NCBI RefSeq assembly: GCF_004006295.1
Contig: NZ_CP026095.1
Span: 3,582,001 to 3,646,000 of the forward strand
Direction of reading: 5' to 3'
Origin: Peribacillus asahii
GTDB lineage: Bacteria; Bacillota; Bacilli; Bacillales; DSM-1321
DNA: 64,000 nucleotides
Shown: one piece after another, positions 20,939-30,400 of the stretch
How positions within the stretch are numbered: position 1 is the stretch's first letter
How the letters are laid out: each line of letters opens with the position of its first letter
Made by a program: the position numbers and the translations under genes
The notes under the pieces: model-generated
What the model saw: only the letters and a program-made list of their open reading frames with translations
What the model was told of the DNA's origin: nothing
The model's database searches: none

Positions 20939-20956
20939 GAGTGGAGCTCCTTTCTG

Positions 20957-22156
20957 TTACTGCGCTTCTGAATCACCTTTCACATTATCCACCGCTTTTG
21001 CCTCCCAATAATATTCACTAAATACATCCGCAAAAGCATCTACTGTTAAATACATCTCTTCAAATGTATTATCTACTCCGCCTATTTCAATCAGCATTGC
21101 ATTTGAAGAAATATCTTGGTTATATACTCCGTTATGCCCAGCACCGCCTTGTTTCATAACCCCTCGGGAGATTCCCGGATATTTTTTTTGCAACGCGTTA
21201 TGAAGTTTTGTTGCAAGCGCTGCGTTTTTTTCATAATTTGGATTGTTCCGCCCCACAACAAAGGCGATTTTGGCATACGATTTTCCTTTTAAAGTGACGG
21301 TTGTATCTTTCTTTCTACGGGAATCTCGATGAATATCGATAAAGTATTCTAGATCTTTATTTTCTGCTTTAGCTGCTTGAATGGCTAGTCGCGATTCTTG
21401 ATAGGATTTAGGATACGTCAGACCCTTTTTATTTAAATTAGCCATAATATCCGTTGTATCATGGAAAGCTCCGACTCCCTTGTCCACTAAATCAGCCTGT
21501 AATTTCATCCCCAGCTTCGTAATATTAATTTGAGAATGGTGAGCTAAATTAGGGTCCGTAACTCCTTTCAAATAAGGTAAAAACGATTCCCTGTTATGAC
21601 TTTGATAAATATGAACAACCTTTCTACCATTGGTCGTCTGAGCAGGTGTTTCTTTCGTATCTGCTTGCGGCTCTTTGATTCCATCGACATTTTGCAAGTC
21701 CGCATCTCGCTCTTCATTCAAGACATCAATAGGAGGAGACGATTCGTACGGCATATTTGTATAATCCGTTCCTTCACCTGCTACTAAAATTTCATTATCA
21801 AAAATAGAGAAGCCCGGCAATTCTCGTCCAAGCAAGCTTCGTGGATCATCAAGGGAAATATTTGTGGATAATTTTAACAGGCCCTTAGAAAGACCTGATG
21901 CTTCTTTTTCTTTCGGTAACACAGAAAAAAAGTAATGATTCTCATTCGCCAACAAGGAAAATAACATTTTACCCGTAAACTGATTGGTGACAGTATGAAC
22001 AGACTTCGAGGATAGTCGATATTCCGGCTTTAACGAAGTCATCACCGCACTTAAGGAAAATACAAAAAGAAGTAAGGAAAATACAATGAAAAAGCTTTTT
22101 ATAATTGTTGAACCATGAATCACGGTAATGATTTCTGTCGAATATCTTCTTTTCAT
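20957..22156 (-). CDS. spoIIP: Stage II sporulation protein P, engulfment amidase/endopeptidase
   Basis: This 399-residue protein has an N-terminal membrane anchor (FFIVFSLLLFVFSLSAVM) and an extracytoplasmic amidase_3-like domain with metal/catalytic motifs VVHIYQSHNRESF, YFIDIHRDS and LIEIGG. SpoIIP degrades septal peptidoglycan with SpoIID and SpoIIM to drive engulfment. The length matches B. subtilis SpoIIP (401). It lies downstream of gpr and immediately upstream of yqxA, the conserved order. Confidence 0.97.
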   Translation of the reverse strand: MKRRYSTEIITVIHGSTIIKSFFIVFSLLLFVFSLSAVMTSLKPEYRLSSKSVHTVTNQFTGKMLFSLLANENHYFFSVLPKEKEASGLSKGLLKLSTNISLDDPRSLLGRELPGFSIFDNEILVAGEGTDYTNMPYESSPPIDVLNEERDADLQNVDGIKEPQADTKETPAQTTNGRKVVHIYQSHNRESFLPYLKGVTDPNLAHHSQINITKLGMKLQADLVDKGVGAFHDTTDIMANLNKKGLTYPKSYQESRLAIQAAKAENKDLEYFIDIHRDSRRKKDTTVTLKGKSYAKIAFVVGRNNPNYEKNAALATKLHNALQKKYPGISRGVMKQGGAGHNGVYNQDISSNAMLIEIGGVDNTFEEMYLTVDAFADVFSEYYWEAKAVDNVKGDSEAQ

Positions 22157-22234
22157 TCTTTCACCCTCTCTATCGCTTGCTACTTCATAAATATGATTTT
22201 ACTAGAGAGGGTAGAACACCATTTTTCGGCAGAT

Positions 22235-22353
22235 TAGAAAAGCGTAAGGCGCCCGCTTATCGGCAACAAGCATAAGGCACGCGGCTGGCAGATATTCTTT
22301 GCCTGCCGAAGCGATTGATGCCGGCCTTGGACAGACGGCGCCTGGAGCTCGAC
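22235..22353 (+). repeat. Dispersed hairpin repeat, gpr-spoIIP gap
   Basis: Begins TAGAAAAGCGTAAGGCGCC and ends GGCGCCTGGAGCTCGACA, with terminal GGCGCC arms and an inner hairpin around GGCAGATATTCTTTGCCTGCC. The ends and the central ATTCTTTGCC resemble the units at 13195-13441, so it is the same family with different stem sequence. It fills most of the 209-nt gap between gpr and spoIIP. Confidence 0.7.
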
Positions 22354-22365
22354 AAAAAAATAGAT

Positions 22366-23484
22366 TCAACGTGTATAATAACCTGCATTGTCTTGATTCA
22401 CAGATTCATGCAACGCTGCATTTAAACCATTGGCAATTAAATTAGCCATATCTTCTATAAATACATCCACTTCCTTTGGAGTAACCATTAAATTATGACC
22501 AATAGGTGACAACACTTCGTAAATGAGTTTTCGTTTTTCTTCATCCGACAGGCCGCCGACAATCCCTAAAAATGTTTGACGTTCTTGTTCACCTGGTAAA
22601 TCTTCCTCCGTCAGTTTCTTTCGTTTACCAAAGCTAAAACCCGCTGGTGCAAGCGAACGGGATGGACGATCTCCTTCTTTTAACTCTTTGCCAAAATGCT
22701 TTAAAATAAAATCGATTGCATCACTCGTAATAGAAACGGCATCGACCACAGTTGGAATGCCTATTGCAATGACAGGAATACCAAGTGTTTCCTGACTCAA
22801 TTCCTTTCGCTTATTACCTACACCGGACCCAGGATGAATGCCAGTATCCGAAATTTGAATGGTTGAGTTTACTCTTTCAATAGAACGAGCTGCTAGCGCA
22901 TCAATAACAATGAGAAAGTCAGGCTTACTTTTTTCAATCACACCAAGAATAATATCGCTCGTTTCAATGCCCGTAATCCCCATAACCCCTGGAGAAATTG
23001 CGCTGACTGAACGAAAACCTTCCTCTACGGCATGCGGCTGCAACTCAAATAAATGCCGCGTTATTACTAGATTCTCAACAACTGCCGGTCCTAGTGCATC
23101 CGGCGTCACATTCCAATTTCCAAGCCCTACAACTAGACAGCTGCTCTCTTTCGAAATATTATTCCTTGTTAAAAAATGAGAAAATTCAGTTGCTAATACT
23201 TTTTCAACCTTTTGTTGAACTTCTGTATTTTGCTCACGAATACCTTGTACTTCAATTGTTAAATAACTCCCTTTTTTCTTACCAATTTCCTTCTCCCCTG
23301 CTTCTGTCACTTCTACTAATGCTACTTTTATATCATCAATTTCTCTTTCCTTAATAATGACGCCTTCTATTTGCGAAATATTCCTTTCTCCTTCAACCCC
23401 TTTATGTTCAAGCGCTAGTTCACGGGCTTCAATTGCTAAATCTGTTCGCACACTGTATTGACTTAAATCTAGTTCATTTTTCAT
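22366..23484 (-). CDS. gpr: Germination protease GPR
   Basis: This 372-residue zymogen is the spore protease that degrades small acid-soluble proteins (SASP) in the first minutes of germination, freeing amino acids and DNA. The N-terminus ([20 protein letters not shown]) contains the short propeptide removed during sporulation. Core motifs [31 protein letters not shown] and [20 protein letters not shown] are present. The family is forespore-expressed (sigma-G). It is divergent from rpsT, as in B. subtilis. Confidence 0.97.
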   Translation of the reverse strand: MKNELDLSQYSVRTDLAIEARELALEHKGVEGERNISQIEGVIIKEREIDDIKVALVEVTEAGEKEIGKKKGSYLTIEVQGIREQNTEVQQKVEKVLATEFSHFLTRNNISKESSCLVVGLGNWNVTPDALGPAVVENLVITRHLFELQPHAVEEGFRSVSAISPGVMGITGIETSDIILGVIEKSKPDFLIVIDALAARSIERVNSTIQISDTGIHPGSGVGNKRKELSQETLGIPVIAIGIPTVVDAVSITSDAIDFILKHFGKELKEGDRPSRSLAPAGFSFGKRKKLTEEDLPGEQERQTFLGIVGGLSDEEKRKLIYEVLSPIGHNLMVTPKEVDVFIEDMANLIANGLNAALHESVNQDNAGYYTR

Positions 23485-23753
23485 GACTTCCTCCTCGTGT
23501 TACTTTATTCACTCTAGTATTTTCCATCATCTCTATAAACATTGTGCCCGATTTATCTTTTGTATTATTCATTTTTTTGGTACAATCATGTATAACGAGA
23601 TAAATCTTTTTGGATACTATAATTCCTTTTCGATTCTCAATCTGAGTATTGCATAATGTAGTACATTCTGATACAATATCACTTGTGCTATTTGGTATGG
23701 ATTTGAAAAGTCGAGTTCATATAATCTCGATTTCTGTGTAGGAGGTGAACGGA

Positions 23754-24020
23754 ATGCCAAACATTAAATCTGCTATTAAACGCGTAAAAGTAAACGATAA
23801 AAACCGCGCTCATAACGCTACAGTAAAATCTACTATGCGTACTGCTGTGAAAACTGCTGAAGTTGCACTAGCTGGTGAAAGCGTTGAAGCTGCTAAAGAA
23901 GCTTTATTAACGGCGTCTAAGAAATTAGATAAAGCTGCATCTAAAGGATTAATCCATAAAAATGCGGCAGCCCGTAAAAAATCTCGTTTAGCGAAAAGAC
24001 TTAACGCTCTAAACGCGTAA
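23754..24020 (+). CDS. rpsT: 30S ribosomal protein S20
   Basis: The 88-residue basic protein ([19 protein letters not shown]) is S20, a 16S-rRNA-binding protein of the small-subunit body. The ATG at 23754 follows AGGAGGTGAACGGA; three additional upstream codons in frame belong to the ribosome binding site. It is a single-gene unit with its own terminator. The 269-nt upstream gap shared with gpr is AT-rich; no leader structure was recognised in it. Confidence 0.97.
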   Translation: MPNIKSAIKRVKVNDKNRAHNATVKSTMRTAVKTAEVALAGESVEAAKEALLTASKKLDKAASKGLIHKNAAARKKSRLAKRLNALNA

Positions 24021-24034
24021 TGAAATAAGAAATT

Positions 24035-24066
24035 AAAGCACCTTGAATATCAAGGTGCTTTTTTCT
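24035..24066 (+). terminator. rpsT terminator
   Basis: AGCACCTTG and CAAGGTGCT form a compact hairpin followed by TTTTTTT, 15 nt past the rpsT stop. Confidence 0.92.
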
Positions 24067-24080
24067 TTGCAAACCCAAAT

Positions 24081-24133
24081 CAAGCGATGTGCAGCTCATT
24101 TCAGCCGTACTAAAATGAGCCGCACATCGCTTG
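24081..24133. repeat. Long inverted repeat between rpsT and holA
   Basis: CAAGCGATGTGCAGCTCATT (from 24081) and AATGAGCCGCACATCGCTTG (to 24133) form 20-21 bp arms with one mismatch around an 11-nt loop. No U tract follows on either strand, and rpsT already has its own terminator, so this looks like a REP-type or protein-binding palindrome. No second copy was found in the window. Confidence 0.65.
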
Positions 24134-24164
24134 TATCCTATATGAAAAAAAACATAATCATTCA

Positions 24165-25181
24165 TTACCTTTTCATTTTTAAGAGCAATAGTTCAAGTGT
24201 CATGACTTTATCTCCCTGCCCCGTTTTCATCTTATAATCCGCATCAGCAAGCTCCCGAATCAACTGTAATAACTCTCCCTCATGAAATTGATTGACTTTT
24301 TCTTGCGCTAATTTTACCCGAAACGGATGTACCTTTAATACAGTCGCTATTTTTTGCTGACTGTACCCTTGGCGTGAAAGCTCTTTTACTTGATACATCA
24401 AACGAACTTGTCCAGCCATCACACTTAAAATTTTAATCGGTTCCTCATTTTGTCTCATTAAGTCACGGTAAATTGTCATCATGCGTTCTACATTTCGCTG
24501 CAGCACTGAATCCACAAGGGTAAAAATATTTTGTTCTAACGATTTAGCGACTAATTCCTCAACAATATCTTGGTTAATTCGATTCGTCCCTTCCACATAT
24601 AGTACTAATTTATCAATTTCATTCGTAAGCATCATTAAGTTTGTTCCTGCGAGCTCTAGCAATCGTTCAATTGCCGCTTCTTCCATTTCAACATGAGCTG
24701 CAGTTGTTCGTTCCCGAATCCATTTTTTTAATTCATGTTCGTTTAATTTTTTCGCCTCTACAACAGTTGCTTTCCGCTTTAATTCTTTCGTAATTTTCTT
24801 CCGTTCATCAAGTTTTTCATACGGTGCTGTAAAAACAACAATGGAATACGGGGCAGGGTCTGCTAAATACGCTTCTAACCGCTTCACGTTATGCTCCACT
24901 TTAGACTTTGTCTTTTCTGCTGTAAGAAAAAAAGGATTTTGCATGAAAACAAGACGCCTCTCTCCCATAAAGGGGAGCGTCTCTACATCCTCAAGAGCTG
25001 TTTCTATCGGCGTTTCCTCCAAATCAAATTGTGAAAAGTTGAAATCAATCTCATCCTCATGCAATGCGTGTTCAAGCAATAATTGCTTCGTTTCATTTAT
25101 TAAATACGCCTCTGTTCCATACAGAAGATAAACAGGAGAAAATTGCCCTTTTTTTATATTCTTCCAAACGTCTAATACCAA
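24165..25181 (-). CDS. holA: DNA polymerase III delta subunit
   Basis: This 338-residue protein (YqeN) is the clamp-loader delta subunit that opens the beta sliding clamp. It starts MVLDVWKNIKKGQFSPVYLL and has YGTEAYLINETKQLL and the domain III motifs DLMRQNEEPIKILSVMAGQV and RLMYQVKELSRQGYSQQKIA. The size fits the family (about 340). It is the final gene on the minus strand before the divergent yqzM; comEC lies upstream beyond yqzM, as in B. subtilis. Confidence 0.95.
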   Translation of the reverse strand: MVLDVWKNIKKGQFSPVYLLYGTEAYLINETKQLLLEHALHEDEIDFNFSQFDLEETPIETALEDVETLPFMGERRLVFMQNPFFLTAEKTKSKVEHNVKRLEAYLADPAPYSIVVFTAPYEKLDERKKITKELKRKATVVEAKKLNEHELKKWIRERTTAAHVEMEEAAIERLLELAGTNLMMLTNEIDKLVLYVEGTNRINQDIVEELVAKSLEQNIFTLVDSVLQRNVERMMTIYRDLMRQNEEPIKILSVMAGQVRLMYQVKELSRQGYSQQKIATVLKVHPFRVKLAQEKVNQFHEGELLQLIRELADADYKMKTGQGDKVMTLELLLLKMKR

Positions 25182-25204
25182 TAGAACTCGTCCTCGCTTT
25201 TCTA

Positions 25205-25248
25205 TATCTAGCTCTAACGCCTAGCTGACAAGGCATTCCGCTTTTCTA
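25205..25248 (-). repeat. Short copy of the dispersed hairpin repeat
   Basis: On the minus strand the segment starts TAGAAAAGCGGAATGCCTTG and ends GGCGTTAGAGCTAGATA. It has the same left and right termini as the copies at 13195 and 22235 but almost no interior. This minimal form defines the conserved ends of the family. Confidence 0.6.
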
Positions 25249-25545
25249 TGTATTCTATTCCTTATGGTATAGCTGAAAGAGCGATTTGACAAGCTATAAG
25301 GGAACGGCTCTGCCATCAGAGCCGTTTGCCCAATCTATATTAACGCTGTTAAGAAAGGCCCGGGTTACTTTCCTATCCAGCGGTTAAAGCGAAAGGTGAA
25401 GCTGTCTTGTTTGTACATTTATTTTGACCGTACACATTCAAACTATTTGTGACAACTCTTGTCAGTATAGGAAATCGAGATTGTGCCATGTAGATTTATT
25501 TTTGGAAATGTTTTATACTATTACCATAAATAGGAGGGATGGACA
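25249..25545. other. holA-yqzM intergenic region with a hairpin
   Basis: AACGGCTCT (25303-25311) and AGAGCCGTT (25318-25326) form a perfect 9-bp hairpin with a 6-nt loop and no U tract. The rest has no ORF. The promoters of holA and yqzM must lie here, but I cannot assign them with confidence. Confidence 0.5.
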
Positions 25546-25680
25546 ATGAACGAATTTGAAAAGGACGTCCAATCAAAAACGGACGATGTAGCTGATTCTG
25601 CAATCGGTTTCGTTGTTTCATTTGGATTTTTTGCTACTATGTTCATCATTGCTGTTGTTATCCAAGCTATCGGATCTTAA
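25546..25680 (+). CDS. yqzM: YqzM family small membrane protein
   Basis: A 44-codon ORF (MNEFEKDVQSKTDDVADSAI, then a hydrophobic helix GFFATMFIIAVVIQAIG). It has an acidic amphipathic N-terminus and one C-terminal transmembrane helix, the YqzM pattern, and sits between holA and comEC exactly as in B. subtilis. TAGGAGGGATGGACA precedes the ATG, and a terminator follows. The function is unknown. Confidence 0.9.
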   Translation: MNEFEKDVQSKTDDVADSAIGFVVSFGFFATMFIIAVVIQAIGS

Positions 25681-25712
25681 GTATTCTCCTAGCACACTCG
25701 AATCATGATGCG

Positions 25713-25738
25713 GAGGCTGCACTGGCAGTCTCTTTTTT
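25713..25738 (+). terminator. yqzM terminator
   Basis: GAGGCTGC and GCAGTCTC pair (with G-U pairs) around ACTG and are followed by TTTTTT, 32 nt past the yqzM stop. Confidence 0.82.
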
Positions 25739-25783
25739 ATAGCTGACCCCGCCTGCTCTTCTGTTGGAACAGCTCGATATATC

Positions 25784-28093
25784 CTATGGCAAGACCGTTT
25801 GAAAGGTTCCTGATTCATGACGATATTTATAAGATATAGCGCCCTTTTGATCTGTTCGCAGTATCGTCACGTGTAATGCTTCCATCTCCTCTATTACTTG
25901 ATGATGCGGATGTCCGTACCGATTCCCTTTCCCTGCTGAAATAATCGCCACTTTTGGTTGAACCTTCTCCAAAAAAACTTTTGACGAAGATGTTTTACTA
26001 CCATGATGACCTGCTTTTAAAATATCCACTCGAAGCCCTGGAAAAGCCCTCAATAGTTCTTGTTCCGTATCCTCTCCTGCATCTCCCGTCAGTAACCACA
26101 TTAACCCGCCCATTTTGGCAGCTAATACAATAGACGATTCATTCACATCTTCGTCCTTTTGATAAGGGTGCAAAATATAAAATTGAGCACTAGCAACCAA
26201 CCAACTATCCCCTCTTTTCACTGTAGAAATCGGAATATGTTTGGCTAATGCCCATTTAATCCATTCCTTATCCCGATACATGCTCTCACTGCCTTCTCCA
26301 ATTACTACCTCTTTCACGTTAAAATGTTTAATTATTTCTGCTGCACCTCCAATATGATCGGCATCAGGATGGGTTAAAACCAGCTTATCGATTTCATGAA
26401 TCCCTTTACTTTTCAAAAACGGAAGAATAACATCTTCGCCCGTGTTATATGTTTTACGCTTCTTTTGCCATTCTGCCACCGGGAACGTAATCGCTCCACC
26501 TGTATCAATTAAATAATTACCTTGGTTAAATGGAAGCTTAATCAAGATTGCATCACCTTGACCAATATCAATAAATACAACTTCACCATAAGGATTCAAT
26601 TTCTGAATATGATATTGAAAGAATAAAATACATACTAAAACCACTATCGATATTTTCTTTTTAAATAAAGAAGCGGATTCCCATTGAATAAATAAGGAAA
26701 TAATGACGAAAACGAGCAGCAACATAATAATAGGAAAAGGTTTTCCAAAAACAATCGACGCCAGTGGTAAACGAGAGATACAAGCAGCCAACTCATTACA
26801 GAGAAGAAAAATTTGGTCTAATAAGGCTATCATCAGTTGACCAATGGAGGGGAAAATAAGGTGTGTAAAAAAAGCAACTAAAGAAAAGGGGAGCAAAAAG
26901 GCGGAATACAAAGGAACATAAAGCACATTCAACAATACCCCGAGGACAGACACTTCATAAAAGTGATAGAGCAAAATAGGGACAGCTGCTAATTGACACA
27001 CAATACTAACAATAAGAAGCTGCATCGTTTTTTGCGGATAGCTTTGAACAATCGTAAGCGACATAATAATGGCTAACGTTACTGCAAATGAAAGCTGAAA
27101 GCCAATATTATAGAGCATAGAAGGCTGAACGAATAGCAGCAGTAAATAGACAACTCCAATCGTTCCACTAGCTGACACCTTCTTTTTCCACAAAAGGAGC
27201 AAAAAAAATAACATAGCCATACAACAGGCTCGTAACACAGAAGGAGCTGCTCCAGATAAAATCGCGTACATGGGTAAACATACTAGAATGACCATCATCA
27301 TTTTCTCACGAGTTATGCCAATTCGAATCCCTCCATAAAACAGCAGCCCTGTTAAAAAGCTGACATGCAAACCAGATATCGCAAGCAGATGAACAATTCC
27401 AAGTCGTTGATAATTCGTTAATATTTCTTCATCAATATACGTTTGATCTCCAAATAAAAGAGCATTAACAAAGCTGCCCGCTTCAGATGGAAAATGGACA
27501 TTCACATAAGTAATGCCCGCTTGCCGCACCTGTTGAAGTGTTGTAACAATCGATTTTTTTCCTACACGACAATCCGCCCAGACAATAGAATTCGCTTTTA
27601 AAATCCAATAAATATGCTGTTGTTGTAAATAACGTTTATAATTAAAGCTATTTTCATTTCGATTTTGCTCTGGCTCAAGTAATGACCCAGTTGCAGGACA
27701 AATCAAACCAATTTGCAGATTAGTTTCAATCGCTTTCTTTTCCATTTCAGAAGGAATGGTATAACGCAACTGGAGAATTTCCTTTGTACTCGTCGTCACA
27801 GCGGCTTTTAACAGATTACCGTCTACACTCGGCTGGGTACTAAACGTAATCTCAAAGGTTGACTCCTCACCTGTATATCCTGTTTGATGGTACACATCTG
27901 ATAAGTAGGCTGCCATGTAAAATACTAACAAGGTGACTCCGTTCATCAATAAAATGTTTAACTGTCCGTTAAAACGATAGCAAAGAAAACAAAAAAAGAG
28001 GAGAATATAGAGGATAAACTTCACTTGAAAAGAAGAATGAGCCGCAACGCCTAAAGTGGCAGAAACGGCTAAAAAGAGGATGTGTGTCGGCAT
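25784..28093 (-). CDS. comEC: Competence DNA channel/nuclease protein ComEC
   Basis: This 769-residue polytopic membrane protein forms the channel for single-stranded DNA uptake. Hydrophobic N-terminal helices precede an OB-like segment, then the competence domain (LLFGDQTYIDEEILTNYQRL, then HLLAISGLHVSFLTGLL) with many helices. A C-terminal metallo-beta-lactamase-like domain has DIGQGDAILIKLP, LTHPDADHIGGA and AGHHGSKTSSS, the proposed strand-degrading nuclease. The length fits B. subtilis (776). It follows comEB by 13 nt. No break is seen, so it appears intact. Confidence 0.97.
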   Translation of the reverse strand: MPTHILFLAVSATLGVAAHSSFQVKFILYILLFFCFLCYRFNGQLNILLMNGVTLLVFYMAAYLSDVYHQTGYTGEESTFEITFSTQPSVDGNLLKAAVTTSTKEILQLRYTIPSEMEKKAIETNLQIGLICPATGSLLEPEQNRNENSFNYKRYLQQQHIYWILKANSIVWADCRVGKKSIVTTLQQVRQAGITYVNVHFPSEAGSFVNALLFGDQTYIDEEILTNYQRLGIVHLLAISGLHVSFLTGLLFYGGIRIGITREKMMMVILVCLPMYAILSGAAPSVLRACCMAMLFFLLLLWKKKVSASGTIGVVYLLLLFVQPSMLYNIGFQLSFAVTLAIIMSLTIVQSYPQKTMQLLIVSIVCQLAAVPILLYHFYEVSVLGVLLNVLYVPLYSAFLLPFSLVAFFTHLIFPSIGQLMIALLDQIFLLCNELAACISRLPLASIVFGKPFPIIMLLLVFVIISLFIQWESASLFKKKISIVVLVCILFFQYHIQKLNPYGEVVFIDIGQGDAILIKLPFNQGNYLIDTGGAITFPVAEWQKKRKTYNTGEDVILPFLKSKGIHEIDKLVLTHPDADHIGGAAEIIKHFNVKEVVIGEGSESMYRDKEWIKWALAKHIPISTVKRGDSWLVASAQFYILHPYQKDEDVNESSIVLAAKMGGLMWLLTGDAGEDTEQELLRAFPGLRVDILKAGHHGSKTSSSKVFLEKVQPKVAIISAGKGNRYGHPHHQVIEEMEALHVTILRTDQKGAISYKYRHESGTFQTVLP

Positions 28094-28106
28094 GCAAACC
28101 TCCTAT

Positions 28107-28667
28107 TTAATCATTAAATAATTGGTACGCTTTTTGTTGCAGCTTGCTCAGCTCTTCTTGGCCAACACCCGTTGCTTCTAATTGCTGTAATAGAGAATGG
28201 ACAAAGTCCTGTTTTTGTTTGCCGTGCACATCAATCGGCTGAATCATTTTAACTTTTTCCATCTTCACGCCCGCTTGTTCAAATAATTCAATCGCATATG
28301 GGTGATTTTTATAATCTTCGGCATAATAAACAGCTTGAATACCCGCTTGAATAATCGACTTACAGCATTGTAAACAAGGAAAATGTGTGACATAAATTTC
28401 AGCGTTTGCTGTCGGTACCCCAAATTTCGCACATTGAATAATCGCGTTCATTTCTGCGTGAATCGTACGCACACAGTGGTTATCGATTACGTAACAGCCA
28501 TCATCAATACAATGTGTCCCACCAGCAATAGAACCATTGTACCCCCCCGCAATAATGCGATTATCTCGAACAATTGTTGCGCCAACCGCTAATCGAGTAC
28601 ATGTGCTTCTTAACGCTAATAAATGACTTTGTGCCATAAAATATTGATCCCAACTAATTCGATTCAT
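28107..28667 (-). CDS. comEB: Late competence protein ComEB, dCMP deaminase family
   Basis: This 186-residue zinc deaminase has the HAEMNAIIQC and PCLQCCKSIIQAG motifs that bind zinc and activate water, and TRLAVGATIVRDNRIIAGGY for the nucleotide site. Family members convert dCMP to dUMP; in B. subtilis ComEB is also reported to help localise competence proteins but is dispensable for uptake. It is 70 nt after comEA and 13 nt before comEC. Confidence 0.96.
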   Translation of the reverse strand: MNRISWDQYFMAQSHLLALRSTCTRLAVGATIVRDNRIIAGGYNGSIAGGTHCIDDGCYVIDNHCVRTIHAEMNAIIQCAKFGVPTANAEIYVTHFPCLQCCKSIIQAGIQAVYYAEDYKNHPYAIELFEQAGVKMEKVKMIQPIDVHGKQKQDFVHSLLQQLEATGVGQEELSKLQQKAYQLFND

Positions 28668-28737
28668 GATGTTCTCCCCTTAACCAACTATCTTTTCTCT
28701 CAATTTTACTCTCTTCCCGTCTATTTGGGTAGTCCAT

Positions 28738-29379
28738 TTACTTGACAGTAATCGAATCTTGTAGCTTTTCAAATGTTTTATCCCCGATTCCTGAAATATT
28801 TTTTAAGTCTTCAATTTGTTCAAACTTCCCCGTCTTTTCTCGATATTCAATAATGGCTGTTGATTTTGCTGGACCTATACCCGACAATGTCTCTAGTTCT
28901 TCCTTCGTGGCTGTATTTAAGTTTACTTTATCACCATCCGTTCCCCCATTACCTGACACTGTTTTCGCTCCCCCGCCTATTACATCTATGCTCTCTGGCA
29001 AACCTATATCTTCTTCTCCTATAGCAGGTACATAAATCACCATTTGATCTTCTACGAGTTGGGCAAGATTTACCTTATCTAAATCGGCGTCTTTCTTAAA
29101 ATTACCTGCCGCTTCAATCACATCAATTACTCGATCACCTGGTTCGGCAATAAATACACCTGGACTTTGAACAGCTCCCTTTACATCAACCTTTATAACG
29201 ACTGGCTCATCTATTTCTTGAGCAACCTCTTGCTCTTCTTGTTGCTCCAGTTCAACAAACATCTTTTCTTGCTCTGCTTCCTGCGGTTTCGATGAGAAAA
29301 AGAACATCAAACAACTTATAAAACTAATTAAGATGACAACTGAAATAACCGCCATTTTCTTTTTTCTGAACAGATCCAT
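28738..29379 (-). CDS. comEA: Competence DNA receptor ComEA
   Basis: This 213-residue membrane-anchored protein binds incoming double-stranded DNA. It has one N-terminal helix (VVILISFISCLMFFF), a Glu-rich tether, a SLBB-like domain (VDVKGAVQSPGVFIAEPGDR) and the C-terminal double helix-hairpin-helix (VNLNTATKEELETLSGIGPA, then FEQIEDLKNISGIGDKTFEK). It is first of the comEA-comEB-comEC operon and divergent from comER. ComK boxes were not recognised with confidence in the 100-nt gap. Confidence 0.96.
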   Translation of the reverse strand: MDLFRKKKMAVISVVILISFISCLMFFFSSKPQEAEQEKMFVELEQQEEQEVAQEIDEPVVIKVDVKGAVQSPGVFIAEPGDRVIDVIEAAGNFKKDADLDKVNLAQLVEDQMVIYVPAIGEEDIGLPESIDVIGGGAKTVSGNGGTDGDKVNLNTATKEELETLSGIGPAKSTAIIEYREKTGKFEQIEDLKNISGIGDKTFEKLQDSITVK

Positions 29380-29479
29380 AGGTTATCTCTCCTTATAAAA
29401 ATGGATATTCGGAATAATACAAGCAGATTTTACATAGTGTTTAGAAGTGGTTCCGCTTTACGTGAGGGGAGTTGAAAGT

Positions 29480-30322
29480 ATGAAAATCGGTGTCATAGGA
29501 ACTGGAAACATGGGGACGATCTTAATCGAATCATGGCTGGAAACCAAGACATTGGAGCCTGCCAATCTACTTATTACAAATCGTACGCTCTCCAAAGCTT
29601 TAGCGCTTCAAGAAAAATATGCCTGTATCGAAGTCACCGAAACAGCTGTAGATATAGCAAAACGAGCAGATGTCATCTTCATATGTGTAAAACCTTTACA
29701 AATTCACAACCTATTACAGGTCATTAAACCATATATAAACAAAGACCAACTACTTGTTTCTATTACAAGTCCACTCTCAGTCGCTCAGCTTGAACATGAA
29801 GTTCCTTGTTCATGCGCGCGTTTTATCCCAAGTATCACTAATCGAGCTTGCTCTGGAGTTTCTCTATTAAGCTATAGTAAAGCTTGTTTGCCAAAGTGGA
29901 GGAGCTATTTACATGAACTAGCAAGAAAGATTTCGACACCCGTTGTCATTAACAATGATATTACAAGAGTTAGCTCAGATATCGTTAGTTGTGGACCAGC
30001 TTTTTTCAGTTTTTTCGCACAATCGTTTATTGACGCTGCTTGCCAATCAACGGAAATTGACAGAAAAACAGCAACGATTTTAACAGAAAAAATGTTAATC
30101 GGGCTTGGAGATTTATTAAGTAAAGGAATTTACACATTACCCACTTTACAAGAAAAAGTGAGTGTAAAAGGGGGAATTACAGGCGAAGGGATTAAAGTGT
30201 TAGAGGCAGCAAAACTACACGAGGTACTTGGTCAATTATTTAAAGCAACGCACGAGAAATTTGATGAAGACATCGAGGAAATCGAAAAACAATTTCGATA
30301 TGATTATAATATTCGCAACTAA
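29480..30322 (+). CDS. comER: ComER, pyrroline-5-carboxylate reductase-like protein
   Basis: This 280-residue ProC-family protein has the dinucleotide-binding GVIGTGNMGTILIESW and the C-terminal dimerisation motif VSVKGGITGEGIKVLE. Its position divergent to comEA identifies it as ComER, reported in B. cereus and B. subtilis to influence biofilm and sporulation signalling rather than proline synthesis. ATG at 29480 is used (AGGGGAGTTGAAAGT upstream); an in-frame start 11 codons earlier lacks a ribosome binding site. Confidence 0.9.
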   Translation: MKIGVIGTGNMGTILIESWLETKTLEPANLLITNRTLSKALALQEKYACIEVTETAVDIAKRADVIFICVKPLQIHNLLQVIKPYINKDQLLVSITSPLSVAQLEHEVPCSCARFIPSITNRACSGVSLLSYSKACLPKWRSYLHELARKISTPVVINNDITRVSSDIVSCGPAFFSFFAQSFIDAACQSTEIDRKTATILTEKMLIGLGDLLSKGIYTLPTLQEKVSVKGGITGEGIKVLEAAKLHEVLGQLFKATHEKFDEDIEEIEKQFRYDYNIRN

Positions 30323-30370
30323 CTGACGAACTCCTGCCCTCATTTTAAAAAAGTTTTTCTCCTAAGAAAA

Positions 30371-30396
30371 GAGACTGACTAAATTTAGTCAGTCTC
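30371..30396. terminator. Bidirectional terminator between comER and yqeM
   Basis: The arms GAGACTGACTAAA and TTTAGTCAGTCTC form a perfect 26-bp palindrome between convergent genes, followed by CGTTTCATTTTC on the plus side and preceded by AAAA (minus-strand TTTT). Confidence 0.88.
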
Positions 30397-30400
30397 CGTT

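Noticed and set aside
25618-25818. 66-codon minus-strand ORF between comEC and yqzM
   Set aside because: It is antisense to yqzM and its terminator and overlaps comEC; no ribosome binding site or homology.
28738-29479. ComK box in the comEA-comER gap
   Set aside because: No clear AAAA-N5-TTTT pair with correct spacing was found.
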